Assembly: GCF_032854445.1 (NCBI RefSeq)
Contig: NC_088306.1
Coordinates: forward strand, 1,178,501 to 1,242,500
DNA length: 64,000 bases
DNA from: Liolophura sinensis
Taxonomy: Eukaryota; Mollusca; Polyplacophora; Chitonida; Chitonidae
Direction of reading: 5' to 3'
Shown in pieces: positions 1 to 13,049 of the stretch. Position 1 is the first letter of the stretch; the number at the start of each line of letters is the position of its first letter. A model generated the notes under the pieces. The model did not search any database and was not told the origin of the DNA. It was given only the letters and a program-made list of their open reading frames with translations. Position numbers and translations under genes: made by a program.

Positions 1-2700
1 TAAAAAGCGTACAAGACAATCCCTCAAAAACTTTATAGTTCTTAAGGTATAGTCGTGACTAAGCTTCTAACCAAACCGGTCAGATTTTTTGCAGGTTTTG
101 GTGTCAGATTACCTTAGCATACTGCAGAACGAGAGAAAGGATTAAATAGAAAAAAGTATATCGTCAGTTTCATTAGAAAAGCTAGGGACGTCTTTTACAC
201 CCGGTCTTGACCGATCGCGTATAGGATCGTCTATACACTTTTAACAGCGCATGCTCAGCTCTCTTCGCTCGCTTTACATCACTGAAATATAGACGGAAAC
301 GGGGAGTCAACTTTTTTTCTATAAGTAATTGATACATAGAGGATATTGCGATATTTTGAAGGCTGAATATCATAAGTATTTTTACAGTCAGAGGTGGAAA
401 TGATAGCCAACGAGAGGTGAACGGAAAACCTAGGAAGACAGAAGCATAATCTGACCTATCAGTGAAGACAATCCGGACATTTCACCATTATGTAAATAAC
501 GAATATGCATTCTCTTTATCTAAAGCATGTATGACATGATTCCAAGGGACCACTACAGCAAGGGTATTGGTGGTGAGGCAATTCTTAAGCAAGCCCACGG
601 ATTCCAAAACTCCAGCGAGTTTGGAGACCGGCACGTGCGGTGTAAGGAATATGGGTCATGTGATTCATATTTAAAATTAAAAATGGAATAAATGACGTCG
701 CCTCTCACAACAACCATTATGTGAGGTGACAAGAAGGCAATGTAAAATGTAAGGGTCGCGATCCCAATGGAGAAGGTCGATCTTTTTAGCAATACGCAAT
801 ATGACTGGACTGATCTTATCTTAGCATGGGTATTACGACGCCATGACTCCATTAAACAGGCATGTATTGCGTTAGATATATTTTCTGACAGTTACACCAG
901 AACGTTGTACAACGAATGCAGTGTAACAAACCTGCATTCACCTCGGGGCATATTCTGTGATTCAATTTAGATAGCATTAGTGGCAAGTGCCGGGAAAGGT
1001 TACACAACTCTGCACCACATAACTGTACCACATTACCCTGAAGGAAGGAACATACGCTGAACTAGACGACCTCACACAGAACTAGCCATATGTTTCTAAT
1101 CTGTGTATAGCATATAGATAATGTTCCAATCAACCTTGCTCTTATCGTCCCGACGCAGTGAATGTCCTGACAGAACAAGACAGTGTCTGTGTGGCCTACC
1201 AACATCGTTCATCACAAGTAAGGCCATTTCCTAACAGAATGTTTATTTACTTGATTGTTGTTCAATGTGGTAATCGCGATTTTTTACGAATACAGCGGCG
1301 TTAAGGTTTATGTGTTCGAGAAACATGAGCGCCCGGTGTATACGACCGCCCCACGCCAGGTAAATTACAAACCTCCTAACTAAAAGCTATATGCAGCAGA
1401 ACAAAAGAAAACCAGATTCAAGTCAGATTGGTCACGGACCAATTGCATATGAAGACAAGAGCGCTTTAGGTCAAGGGGCACGCATGGCTCAATATCCAAA
1501 GGAAGAAGCAAATGAAACACCTGTATAGCGTATATATGTTAATTTGTGTAACATATGGTGCAGATCGCTGAATGTGGAGACAATAAATGGCTTTCTATAT
1601 AAAAATCTACATGAGCCTGTTGGAGCACTGGCAAAGACTAGCAATATTACACTTCCAAACTTGGTGGTCCTTAATGTTGTAGGAAACAGACTGATTGTTG
1701 ATTGTATACCGGTTAGATCCTACAGGAAATATACGATACTACAGGCTTTGGACTTAACTCAAACCATAATGCTGGCCACCGTCGTATATTAAGTGAAATA
1801 TTCTTCAGTACTTTCATCAAATGAATAAATAAGTAATCTGATTTTGAACATACGTTGACGAATTTTAAAGCTTTGCTTGGATGTGTTTCCATTTTATAAA
1901 AAGAACTCTAAGACTAGGGAAGGTTTCTGCAATTTGTCCCTGGATACTAAGTATTGCTCTAAAAAATGTGTCCGTCTTTGGTTCGGAACTCTCTCTCTTC
2001 AATTTGCATATCTTCGAATTACTTCCGGTAAATGCTCCTACTTTGAAAACTTCCGGAAAGCTGTTCAATGAACAGAAAACGAGGCGACAATGGTTCCGAA
2101 TCAAAGGGAGACAACTGTTTCTTTTAAATAATTAACACTATCCAATCCTAACGCTGCACAGTCATTATAATAAATACTGCCGATTATGGCCTCCGTGGAA
2201 TTCAGTATAGTGAAAAAAAACTTTTCTGATCATTTGCTATTTGGTACATACATGTTTCACTCACACAAATAATATGTTAAAAATGTTAACAAAGAAAACA
2301 TAAAGTATATGGATAAAACAAAGCTGAGCAAAATGTAAAAAAAAATGAATTTCTCAACATACACACATAAAAGCAAGAGAAAAACATTTGTATATGAACA
2401 GGTTTAAAAGCTGGTTACAGTTACGACTATAGGGAATATGCAATAGCAGAATCGTTTCAGAGAAAGTTCTTAAATACTAAAGTCAGAGAGGTGTGCAAAA
2501 TAGACAACGGTTTTTACCGTTTTAGCACGTTAATGTCAAAGTTTAGATATTATTATTGACATAAAAATTGTTAGTACATACACGTGTAGAGTGGAATTAC
2601 ACCTGCTTATCTTTGAGAGATTAGGTCAACAGGTATGGAATTAGTGTTGTAGTTATTTCTCACCCGAAGCTGTACCAGAAGAGAATAGATCCAGTATGGA
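1..2700. other. Gene-poor left flank
   Basis: I see no supportable exon on either strand apart from a SINE tail near 1763-1830. Open frames are short and do not resemble known proteins. If the transporter exon at 2749-2963 belongs to a working gene, its next exon lies in this stretch unrecognised or beyond the window edge. Confidence 0.5.
1763..1830 (+). mobile_element. SINE 3' tail fragment
   Basis: It matches the conserved 3' part of the SINE family seen elsewhere in the window (ATAATGCTGGCC, then GTGAAATATTCTT, then an AAATAAATAAG tail). The tRNA head is absent, as expected of a 5'-truncated or old copy. Confidence 0.7.
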
Positions 2701-2748
2701 TGTTAAGTCATTTCATGGTTAAATTAAAACGGAGTGAAAAAAACCTAC

Positions 2749-2963
2749 TCGCTGCATATCCGCATGCTGCTATAAGCGAGCCGACCCAAGCTGTCTCCCC
2801 CCTTCCCTGATTGAACTCTTCCAAAAACTCCACGTAAAACACCCCGGATGTAAAGGTAATGCCGTGCAGCAGAATCATGGACAACGCCGTCGCCATGACA
2901 ACCAGAATGGGCCACCATTTATCCACCCATATCCCGACAGGGTTCCTCTTTTCCAAGCCGCCT
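2749..2963 (-). CDS. Internal exon of an SLC16/MCT-like transporter
   Basis: A single minus-strand exon with a good acceptor (TTTCCAG) and donor (GTAGGT) encodes about 71 residues. The translation has a W-W-P-I-L-V-V hydrophobic run, then F-T-S-G-V-F-Y-V-E-F-L-E-E-F, then E-T-A-W-V-G-S-L. This is the pattern of the first transmembrane helix, loop and start of helix 2 in monocarboxylate transporter-like major facilitator proteins, which move lactate, pyruvate and related monocarboxylates across membranes with protons. The expected D-G-G-W-G-W is replaced by I-W-V-D-K-W-W, so the exact subfamily is uncertain. The exon starts and ends one base out of phase with whole codons. No neighbouring exon was recognised within 2.7 kb downstream, so this is either part of a large gene running off the left edge or an orphan exon. 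Confidence 0.6.
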
Positions 2964-3990
2964 CTGGAAAGATCGAGAGAAAAAAAAACAAAATCAGAAT
3001 TTCTGTTAACATAATTAAAGACATTTAGAATATCTTTGGTGTCAAGATATTTAACCTAAAAAAAATGCTTTCTAAACTGAGCTTATAAATTGAAAGAGGC
3101 TTTAACGGTTCGCTAATCAAGTCAAATTTTCTGTGTTCACCAAAAATGGCTCAAATTATTGCCTTTCAATTAATATCAGACTCGAACCTTTACTACTTAC
3201 TACTTATGGTGCTAAATTGAATATTGGGTTAGAGAAATTTATAATATGATCCAATTTACAAATTTTAAGAGCTTTATTACCTGGCTATCGCCTAATCTTA
3301 CTACGTCACATATTTCAACCAGTCAGAATCCCGTGACGTGTCTACGTGTCGCTGACAGATCGACTTTACATATAGTATTTACGAAGTCATCAAAATGGCA
3401 AAAAATGAATTGTTGTTATGATCAAATAACGTAATTTTAAGCACCTTTCAGAGGTTGTTTAATTTATAGCCCCAATATCATACCATTTGTACAAATAAAC
3501 AACAACAACACTGGCCAGTGACAAGACCATAAACATGTACCTTTATCACTGTTAAAAAAGGTCTTTTCTTTTTTCACATCAACGACAATTAAATTCTGTC
3601 AGTCGTTTAAACTGTATTTTGAGTTGAACACATCATGCTTACTAATGTCAGGAAAAATGCCGCAAGCTGTATGCTTTCCTACCTAAACAGCCATTTTGAT
3701 CTGTTAAGATTAAATGGGTATCAATGACGTCATATCCGTATTTTTGATTTACACAGTTTGTTTCCAGGTTTACTTGGCAAGGGAATACCCAGCTCTGTAA
3801 GTATATACATTCAGAACAGTATTTTCTATGTTAAGCAGCAAACACCTGATGTGACAGCGCTGATCACAACACGATCAAAATAGGCCATGTACCTGTAGAA
3901 TCTAATTTATCAAATGTCTTTTACTTGATTAAAAAATATAGAAAAAATAAAGCAAACTATTTTCCTGGAACGTCTTTAATGGTCTTTGAT
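2964..3990. other. No recognisable gene
   Basis: AT-rich sequence upstream of the transporter exon. It contains one copy (3716-3737) of a 22-bp segment with a TGACGTCA palindrome that recurs at 16014. No exon or repeat array was seen. Confidence 0.4.
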
Positions 3991-3995
3991 CTGGC

Positions 3996-4450
3996 ATGTA
4001 CATTATGTCAGTGTTTTATACATTATGTCAGTGTTTTGTACATTGTGTCAGTGTTTTATACATTATGTCAGTGTTTTATACATTGTGTCAGAGTTTTGTA
4101 CATTGTGTCAGTGTTTTGTACATTGTGTCAGTGTTTTATACATTATGTCAGTGTTTTGTACATTATGTCAGTGTTTTGTACATTATGTCAGTGTTTTATA
4201 CATTATGTCAGTGTTTTATACATTATGTCAGTGTTTTGTACATTGTCAGTGTTTTATACATTATGTCAGTGTTTTGTACATTGTGTCAGTGTTTTATACA
4301 TTGTGTCAGTGTTTTATACATTATGTCAGTGTTTTGTACATTATGTCAGCGTTTTGTACACTATGTCAGTATTTTGTACAACATGTCAGTGGCTTGTACA
4401 TTATGCCAGTGTTTGTATATTCTGTATTCTGTATACTATGTCAGTGTTTT
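3996..4450. repeat. Minisatellite, 20-bp unit
   Basis: About 22 head-to-tail copies of TACATTATGTCAGTGTTTTG. They vary mainly at A/G in ATTATG/ATTGTG and at TATA/TGTA, and the last copies are degenerate. A 20-bp period is not a multiple of three, so the array is open in all three plus-strand frames and yields spurious proteins of up to 199 residues. Confidence 0.95.
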
Positions 4451-6669
4451 GTTCCACCTCCCGACAAACTGATCAACTTAACATCGCATTTAAAACTTCA
4501 AACAGCTCCGTAATTGTACTCTAGGACTCGTACCTTGCGCAATGGGTCAAGTTGGTCATAGCCGCGATATAACTGCCGCCCCGCCCCCTCACAGGCATAG
4601 TCCCCCCTCCCCCCAACACATATACATTAATACATACGACAGGCATGTTTCATAATATCCAGACTAAATACCACACTTCTGTTTCGCATCTAAGCACATA
4701 ATGTATTTTGTGATATAAGGTCATCTGCATGCACATTTGGAATCCTAAGACGTTCAGTAACATATAGGCCTACACTTTCTAATCGTTCCCGCGCCCCCAG
4801 TCTTTCAGTGGTGTTTCTTTTTCTTTAAGGTGAACGTTTTCATTGTCGTTGACTTGGTATTGTCGACGTTCCAATTATAAATTTCATAATTAAAATAGAG
4901 GGATATACCAGAAGGGCGAGGGGATTCCTGCACGTATGTGGTACGTCTATCCGAATCATTTAGAGTGCTATACACTGATATACCTGATATATACACAGTA
5001 TATCTCCAGATATACCAATTCCGCTGACTTTTGCCCTCCTTAATGACTTTATCTTAAAATGATCTGCATTTTCCCATTAATCTAAGAAAACCTCCGATTT
5101 CAGTTGCACTGATGTTACTTTGCGCATGTGGACATGCGCGCATACAATGATTCATGACATTCAAATGTTTGCCAATACTTATGAACGTTTTTCCATCGCA
5201 TTATACAAACAATAGAGAAATGTGGAGCTATTTCAAAGACTACATATGTCGATCAATTTACACGGAAAGGAGACATTGCCAGGGGTCAGAGGTTACGCAT
5301 GCGCAATTTAGGCAATCAAATCGAATTGCCTCCGAACTGAACACTACTGACGCACCAAGTGGATAATACAGCTACACAGTAATCATATTCAACCATCTGA
5401 GTGTTACTTAACGCTACATACTCAAGACTGTTGGCAATGTTTGTACTTGTAATTTGGTGTGTTGAAGACGGAACTAAAAACTTTTTGTGAAGAACAAAAT
5501 CCTACAACCTCATTTCCAACAACACTGATCAGATTAGGACCCATGAGGTACGTTTTTCCACGCAATGGCGACTCGGGTCCAAGCTGGATGGGTCATTGTT
5601 CTCTTGTACTGGATGTGTGCAGCACTGATCCACGCTGTATCTGTACAATGTTATTGAGTGGAGCGTCAAATCTGGTGCCCTCGGCATGGTACTGTTTTAG
5701 AGAGGCATCACAACATATATGTCGGCAGTAAGACCAGACAGTTAAACCGCAAGCGAACAAACAAAAGAACTCTTTAGTACCGTGCTTTCCATCTGTTACA
5801 AAAAATATATAGAGGTATTTACGCTGTTTATTTAAAGCTTTGTCCTGAGGTCATAATCTGTAACGTGTTTTCCTCTAAGCCAAGAATTCTGCAACCTTCT
5901 GTTTTTGTTTTTTTTTATATATATAACTGGGTCTCTTTTATCTCCCTTTCAAGAGTTAACCCTTTTAGCAGTCAAGGGTCTGTGGGCAAATATAACTTAG
6001 TCAGCCAGGTGGTTTTCCTCCGACATATAAAAACAATTACCCACTGACTCCGCTTAAGTCATTTTACAGGGGTCCCCGAGACAGCGGTCGGTGCTCTTGT
6101 ACCGGGCAGCTAACAATACAGTACAACTCCACAATAAAAATATCTACTCTTAACCGGCGTGTTACATATGGATTCCCTACTGTTATAACGGCGACCCCAT
6201 CATACTAACGACCTACAGAAGCCAGACTACAGAGATATGCAACTGACGAGATATTTATCTTGTACAATCTCCCGAATTTTGTACACGTAACTAATGCGAA
6301 TACGTCAAATAGACACGAGATACACAGGTCAGCCTGAAAAGGTATGCTAGGTCATCACGCATACGTCATATCCAGCCTATACCATGTCTTCTGTAAGCTC
6401 TGCCTGATCTCGAAAGGGGACTCAACTCTTAGCTTGTTCGCACTGTCCTCTGAAATTTAGCCCTTACTCTAAACTATGTAGCTTCACACCACTGACACAA
6501 CTTGACAAGTTTGACCTTTGGATCCTTTTGAGCAAGAGTTTTTGTGTTTTCTGACATCATTTCCGGCTACATCACCATGATCCGAGTGATCTTGGCCTTT
6601 TTCAAGATCTGATGTTGTTCCCGTTGTATAAGAAGTGAGTCAAACATGGGAAGGTATGGGAAGATAATT
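4451..6669. other. No recognisable gene
   Basis: I find no coding sequence here. A 90-codon plus-strand open frame at 5459-5731 has no recognisable motif, and I could not establish splice sites around it. Confidence 0.4.
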
Positions 6670-6945
6670 CACTTTAGTACCACACCACGGTAACAATTTA
6701 CGTTACACTTTTAGTACCACATCATGGTAACAATTTACGGTACACTTTTAGTACCACACCACGGTAACAATTTACGGGACACTTTTAGTACCACACCACG
6801 GTAACAATTTACGTTACACTTTTAGTACCACACCACGGTAACAATTTACGGGACACTTTAAGTACCACATCATGGTAACAATTTACGGTACACTTTTAGT
6901 ACCACACCACGGTAACAATTTACGGGACACTTTTAGTACCAGACT
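6670..6945. repeat. Minisatellite, 37-bp unit
   Basis: About seven tandem copies built around TTTTAGTACCACACCACGG and TAACAATTTACG. Alternating sub-variants (GTTACAC, GGTACAC, GGGACAC; CACCACGG, CATCATGG) suggest duplication of two-unit blocks. Confidence 0.93.
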
Positions 6946-9629
6946 ACCGTAATCTCCTTGCCAAGCAGTCACGGACTACAGAGCTATTTGACGAAAAACG
7001 ACAACTAAAACAGTCCCAACCACAGCAGACATATGGTTTTAATAATTATAACTACGTTGAGACTAGTTATACAAACTGGTTACAACTGAATAACTTATTC
7101 AGCGTTACCGTTAACACCGGAACCTCACTATCTTTCCTTTGACCCAAATACATATCCTTATCCCCAGAGAACGTCGTCTTCTGCGTGTCAAGCTATCGTT
7201 TTATACATCGTTTATATCGCATTGCTGGCGATATAAATTTGCCATTCAGTATATCCAAGTCTGGTACACTCGAATAGCCTGAAGAGTATGTATATCTTCG
7301 TAGCATTTCAAGGGATACTCTGAATGGATGCAAAGTAGTACAAACCAACCTCAATTTTGTCGGTGGTTGAGTGGACAGGCTGTTAAAGTTTACTCGAGTG
7401 GACTGACTTTCCTTACCGTGTACATGTATATCGTAAATTGTCATTTTCTCTACAACATATCAAACACTCAATTGCATTTTCTTTAAATATTGTATCTAGA
7501 ATTTTTTCACCAGGGTATGTCCTGATGTGGCTATAAAGGAAGCAGGTGGGTGCTAAAACTGAGCAACAAGTTCCCTAACTAACGCACGAAATTCTGAGAT
7601 GTTTGAACCAGATAACATATACTAAATGTTGGGCAGTGTTATGCTATCAGTGCTCAAGCACTCTTCAACATTCTGAGGCAAGTGCGCATGTCTAACCTAA
7701 AGCAAACTGCTGATGATCTGGTTGTCATGGAAACAAGAGGCTTCCAAGTCGACCTTTCAACAGTGCTATGGTTTGTTCGCGTTCTGGGCTGCGATTACGG
7801 TCAAGATGTTCCTGACTGAATATCACCGAATTTCTAATCGATTTGCTACATCTCACGCCCACGCTAAGACGTCGGCTATCAACCCGCTGAATGGAAGGCA
7901 CACACCCGCTGTCCGAGTCACTCCTGGGCATCACGTTACGAGATCGTACAGGAACCGTTATATGCTGCTCAAGACAAGATTCTGTGGATTATGCAATCCG
8001 ATTTTATGTTGAGCTTTCTCTGCTTGCGATGTGGTTCTTCCCCGGTTTCTTCCTCCACACGTGAAGTAGTCGGCATCATAAAAGTTATAGGGTCCCGAAT
8101 AAGGCGTAATATATCATTCAGAACAAGGGACAAATATACACCATTAGCCCCCGATTCAATGCATCGCTTTATTTTGGCAAAATTATTAGTACAGTTATAA
8201 TAATAGGTTATAAACAACCGAATTAATAATGCGTTAACTTGTTGAAGCTAAGTTTAGCGTATTTGTAAATGTGTGCAACAATAATTGTTAATTATACTTC
8301 TAGTGGTACTCAAAGAGCCAGCTTGCTCTCGCGGCCATATTGAGTCTTCAATAAAAGAATCTTATTGCGTCTACTGGAGTGTACCTTTCACTGTGCACAC
8401 TGGAGCATAACGTTCTTGTGTCTGAAGGGTTCTCTGTTGCTTCTGGTCGGGTAACAAAAGTCCACTCCTACAGAGAGTGTCATTAAGACGGATAGGCCTA
8501 CATTTGTGTAGCGGAGCATCCAAGGTCGAATTTGGCTCGAGGCTGCGAAGTCCCACAAATGTGTTTTGGAAAAATCCGTGTGAAAGACGTTATTATCTTG
8601 TTTGGGTCAGTGATATACGTCATATCAGGTGATCTAACACGCTGCTTACAGATATGGCATTCCGTACGCACAATGTGGTTTGTCAGGTCGTACAGCGCAG
8701 TGGTTCATGCGGGGGGTTTTATTCGAAGCCGAATACATCCGGGCAGTTCACTTGCTCTCGACCTTGAAAAGCAGACGACGAGGTGAAAGATAACATAAAG
8801 AGATGAACAACACTGGATGGGAAGACGCCTTTTCGCTAGAGGTAATACGTCATTGTGCATTTAAATATGTCACATATGTGAAACATCTTATATCTCCTTT
8901 TCACTCGATCTGGACTATTTAGTTTGGAATGAAGAATTATTACTATTATATTCTGATAACTTCGGCTGATTAAAACCGGAAGGGAATTATAAAATTGTTA
9001 GACAACAGAACTATCTACATAGCATATATAAATTGTGAACGTCAACAAGTTTTGGGACTTATGAGGTCCTCAGGCTTGTTTTGAGTTTTGTATTAATAAC
9101 CGTGTTATTGAGTCAATATCCTGACCTCCGTATTTGCGCGTGTAAAGCTTGTAGGCGCGAGTAAAATTTGTTGGCGCGAGCAAAACATTAATCAACAGTG
9201 CAACATCAATTCAAATAAATAAACAGCACCCGATATTTGCGACATCGTATAAATGTTATAGTAAGTTCTACCCTCAGGTCATCCTGCAATGTTCATTTTA
9301 TTACATTCTGCATATTTAAATATATGCCTTAACTGCCAGGGAAAGACGGCGCGCGTGCGCCATAACTGAGTCATTTAACACGCCATGCGTTTGAGAATAG
9401 GGCTCTCCTTGGCTTAGGCGTTATAAACATTGGCTCGCTGAGACTACCAGGCCCTTGAGGTCGCGAGTTCAAATCTCGTTCTCGATCGTAACTTTCTTCT
9501 TAGCCTGGGGCTAAAAGTCAGAAGGCTTGTCTGTTATCTCGAGGGGCGGAGCATGGTTTACTCGGAGCACTTTTCTTTCTCCATAAATCTGACAGCTGTC
9601 AAATGCATGTATGTCTTTACATTTATGTA
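6946..9629. other. No recognisable gene
   Basis: No supported exon. Around 9432-9490 is a tRNA-like stretch with a B-box-like GAGTTCAAATC; it lacks a convincing acceptor stem and is probably another SINE head remnant. Confidence 0.4.
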
Positions 9630-9725
9630 TTTAATTGGTGTTTACGCCGTACTCAAGAATATTTCAATCATACACGATAGTGGCCACCATTACATGCTGG
9701 GAGGGAACCGGACAGAGGTCGGGGA
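9630..9725 (-). mobile_element. SINE fragment (3' domain)
   Basis: The reverse complement carries the family's 3' domain. On the plus strand it reads TTAATTGGTGTTTACGCCG, then CTCAAGAATATTTCA, then GGTGGCCACCATTA-like sequence. The tRNA head is missing. Confidence 0.75.
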
Positions 9726-10639
9726 AAACACCGTGATTTTAAAGAGGGGGGTTCTTGAGTACGACCATATCTCAGGCTGCAGACGGCGCGATGGCCATGT
9801 TAACGGAAGTGAAGAGGCACGTGCGGAAATGATTTGACAGCTCTACCTGCCCAACAGCACAGATATAAAGAGAAATTCCCGTAAATATATACCAAACTGG
9901 AAGTGTATAGCCGTATATACACCTAGATATTAAATTAATTTGCAGTCCCCATTAATTGAATAAAGGTCCATTGATCAATTTTCCGGGCAATCTATAAAAC
10001 ATTATCCCAAAGATGAACTCGCACGTGCAGTAGCAACATATACTATAATATAATCAGAAGCCCAAGTACGTACCGTAAATAACCTAAAGTTTCGCACGTC
10101 GATTACTTTCGCACATTTTCATACTTATCTCCCTCCCACCCACCCTTGTTATTACGCTGCATCCCAGCTCAGGCTTCTAATCCGTACCACACGGGGTCAA
10201 GTTAATGAATGTTCCTTTCTGTTAGTTGTACACGTCAGTTATAGCACTTTCCGTTTCATTTCTGTTCTACACGTACATGTAATTTAAAGCACTGTTCATT
10301 ACCGTTGAAAACGGACCAGGCACACAGTTAGGACGCCATCTGTCATACTTAGAAGCAGACGGCTCATAGGGCAAGTAATAAGAACCACTGTCTGAATTTA
10401 GCTTCGACCTGTTTAGCTGACAGAGTCTTTGCAGGGAACGTTATTAAAGATGTACATGTATTTACATAGTAGATTTTATGGGGTACTTTTAATGTAATAA
10501 AATAAACTTAATTTACTCTATAATAATTTAAATCTTAAGTCATAAGAAATAATAAAGGTTTCATTATTAATCTACACACTTTAATGCGTTTTTGAAATAC
10601 ATGGAATAGTATATAGCCGAGAATTTATTCATACAAAAA

Positions 10640-10830
10640 GAGATCACAGAGAAAGTAACGAGACCAGCGACGACAGTGTGAAGGCGGGCAAATGGTCACA
10701 CGTGACCGATGAAATACGGCCTCTTGTCAATTTACCTCAGTTAGGGTTTTTGTTTTAACTCTTCGTGTAAATGCTTTAATACTGTAACATATTACACGCC
10801 ACCTAGCCACCATAGCTTGAGCAGAATTAG
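10640..10830. repeat. Dispersed repeat, copy 1
   Basis: Resembles 17440-17630 along its length: a GCGACGACAG segment, an ACACGT stretch, then TTTAACTC/CCTCAG with TAGGGTTTTTGTT, a CGTGTAAATG block and a terminal ACATATTACACGCC. A shorter related piece lies near 15800-15860. No coding potential was seen; it is probably a non-autonomous transposon fragment. Confidence 0.5.
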
Positions 10831-12339
10831 GTAAAACAAATTGCAATAACGTTAGTTGCTATATGCCTATATTAGACGTACATTGGTCCAGAAGTACTCA
10901 AAATGGAATATATAATTTGACTTTGTCTTAATTAATGTCTTAATTGTAGCGTTGACAGGAGTTTCGGAATAGCATATCGACCAGATAAGTGCCTGGATAT
11001 AAACACACAGACCGTATGTACATAATGGGTTAGCTTCTCCCCCAATCACAAAGTGCTTTGAAAGCGCACGTTCTGCGTCCAGTAACAAAACGCTTGCGAG
11101 TACAAACCTCATGTTTTACAGACGAAAAATGTGAAGAAATCGATTTCTAGATTTTTTTTTTCATTCTTACCTCGCCATTCTGTGTTCCGTTCTTTCAGCA
11201 AAGGCTCTCCACAGCGTTTTCCATCAAACACAGTTTTCCATCGACATCAGCTGCTCTGGTCTGTCAACCAAGCACCTCTTGCCTGACATCGCTGTGCACG
11301 GAGGCTTGTTGTAAAAGCCACTCGCTATCCTTCACTTCATTGAGGAGCGGTTTACAGCCGCAGTAGTACGCAGTGAACGAGAAAACGATGTTACAGCCAA
11401 AACGTGATGAACTCAGTTCTCTGCACGTTATCAGAGGTTAAACTGCATGGAGACCGAACCGTTGTCTTGTAAATATGGGGCCAAGCGGCTGACAGTCGTG
11501 GACTTGATGTGGTGATGACGCCACCAACGAAAGAAGGCGATAGGCGAACACGGCTTTTGATGTGATCGAGGGTCTGTACACAGGGGTATCGCCAACGTAT
11601 CGCTTCTTGACGGTGTTTAACTATGTGCATATGTATTTTTTTCACAATGCGACGTTTTTTTCTCCGCCCAGCCAAAGGCAGGGAAATAAATATGCATATA
11701 AGTTACGTCCTTTTTATTCATGTATTTTTTTTTTTTTGTAAAGGGCTGAAATGTTTGAGCTGTAGTTGAATTCACTGCAAGGCTACGTAGTTGGAGGGCC
11801 CACTCAGTACCCTTGCTTGGACAATCCATTCAGTTCAGTACCATATAAATTGCAGACCCATTTTTCGCTGGCTGGTTCACGGAAATGTGTGGAAATGAAT
11901 TTAATTGATGGTAGGTCGTCTGAAAATTAGCAGTATTCTAATTACTACACACACATACATTTAACAAATTTTACATGTAAGGGAAATTTAATGTCTGCTC
12001 TGCACGATGAAGATGACTTTCAGTATACAGCTGCATAGCACGCGCTTTGGTGAAGGTCATGTGACACTTGTGTACATCCGAACAGCTGATCAAGCTCTCC
12101 ACGTGACGCCTAGGCGACGCGCCTTAGCAACGGCCTCGGCTGGATTTATTTGTGCACATAGCTGTCAATATCGCTCATAATTCATAGTTTCCAGCACCAG
12201 GGTTCCTCGCAAGGAATGAATGATTATGGTTTAACGGAACATCGGCAATATTTCCTCGCAAGGAGCAGGGGGTGATAAATAACTTGGAGCTAAATGGGAG
12301 ATATGCTGATTTTTGCCGATTCCAACACTGATACAATGG
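10831..12339. other. No recognisable gene
   Basis: AT-rich stretch with poly-T runs near 11150 and 11730. Short open frames on the minus strand have no recognisable motif or supporting splice signals. Confidence 0.35.
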
Positions 12340-12560
12340 GGGCCTTCGTTGCCGAGAGGATTCGCCAGCCAGGGCGGCGCAATGACTCAAGAGCCTCTCA
12401 CCAATGCGGTGGCTGTGAGTTCAAGTCCAGCTCATGCTGGCTTCCTCTCCGGTCGTACGTGGGAAGGTCTGTCCGCAACCTGCGACTAGTCAACCAGTCA
12501 TATAAGTGATATTTTCTAGAGTACGGCGTAAATCACTAATGAACTAAATAAGTAAATAAT
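12340..12560 (+). mobile_element. SINE, near full length, with tRNA head
   Basis: It begins with a tRNA-like head (GCCGAGAGGATTCGCCAGCC as a worn A box, GAGTTCAAGTCCAGC as B box). The middle domain CTCATGCTGGCTTCCTCTCC follows, then the GTACGGCGTAAATCACTAAT tail and short AAATAA repeats. Part of the centre is shortened relative to the copy at 14569-14818. Confidence 0.85.
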
Positions 12561-12756
12561 AACTATCCTATCTAAAGATACAGTATTTGACGAGCATTGT
12601 GGTACATCCACCATGCAAGCTTTAGGATGAGCTATTCAATTAACTATTTCTTTATGAAATATGATGGAGGCACAGATTTTAACAATTCTAGACAACTAAC
12701 CTCCATTAAATTGCTATTAACATGGCTGCAAGGCTTTTGCCTAATACTGCATGCTT

Positions 12757-12917
12757 GTAAGTGGGAAGGTCTGCCAGCAACCTGCGGATGGTCGTGGGTT
12801 TCCCCCGGGCTGTGCCCGGTTTCCACCCACCATAATGCTGGCCGCCGTCGTATAAGTGAAATATTCTTGAGTACGGCGTAAAACACCAATCAAATAAATA
12901 AATAAATAAATAAATAC
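12757..12917 (+). mobile_element. SINE, 5'-truncated
   Basis: Contains GTGGGAAGGTCTGCCAGC, the ATGGTCGTGGGTTTCCCCC segment, the conserved ATAATGCTGGCCGCCGTCG and GAGTACGGCGTAAAACACC, and six AAAT repeats. It lacks the tRNA-derived head. Confidence 0.9.
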
Positions 12918-13049
12918 TGCATGCTTAAACCGTGGTATTAAAGGAGGTGTAAGGTGCGGTACTATTTAAGCATTTTCATTAACTGTTAGAATCAAAACCT
13001 AGGTGAAGTAAATTTACAAGAACCTGCATACACGAAAAATACTTGTGTT

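Noticed and set aside
3925-4524. Three overlapping plus-strand frames of 158-199 codons (Cys/Val/Tyr repeats)
   Set aside because: Same 20-bp minisatellite read in three frames.
9432-9490. Possible tRNA gene
   Set aside because: B-box-like sequence present but no consistent acceptor and anticodon stems; more likely a SINE head remnant.
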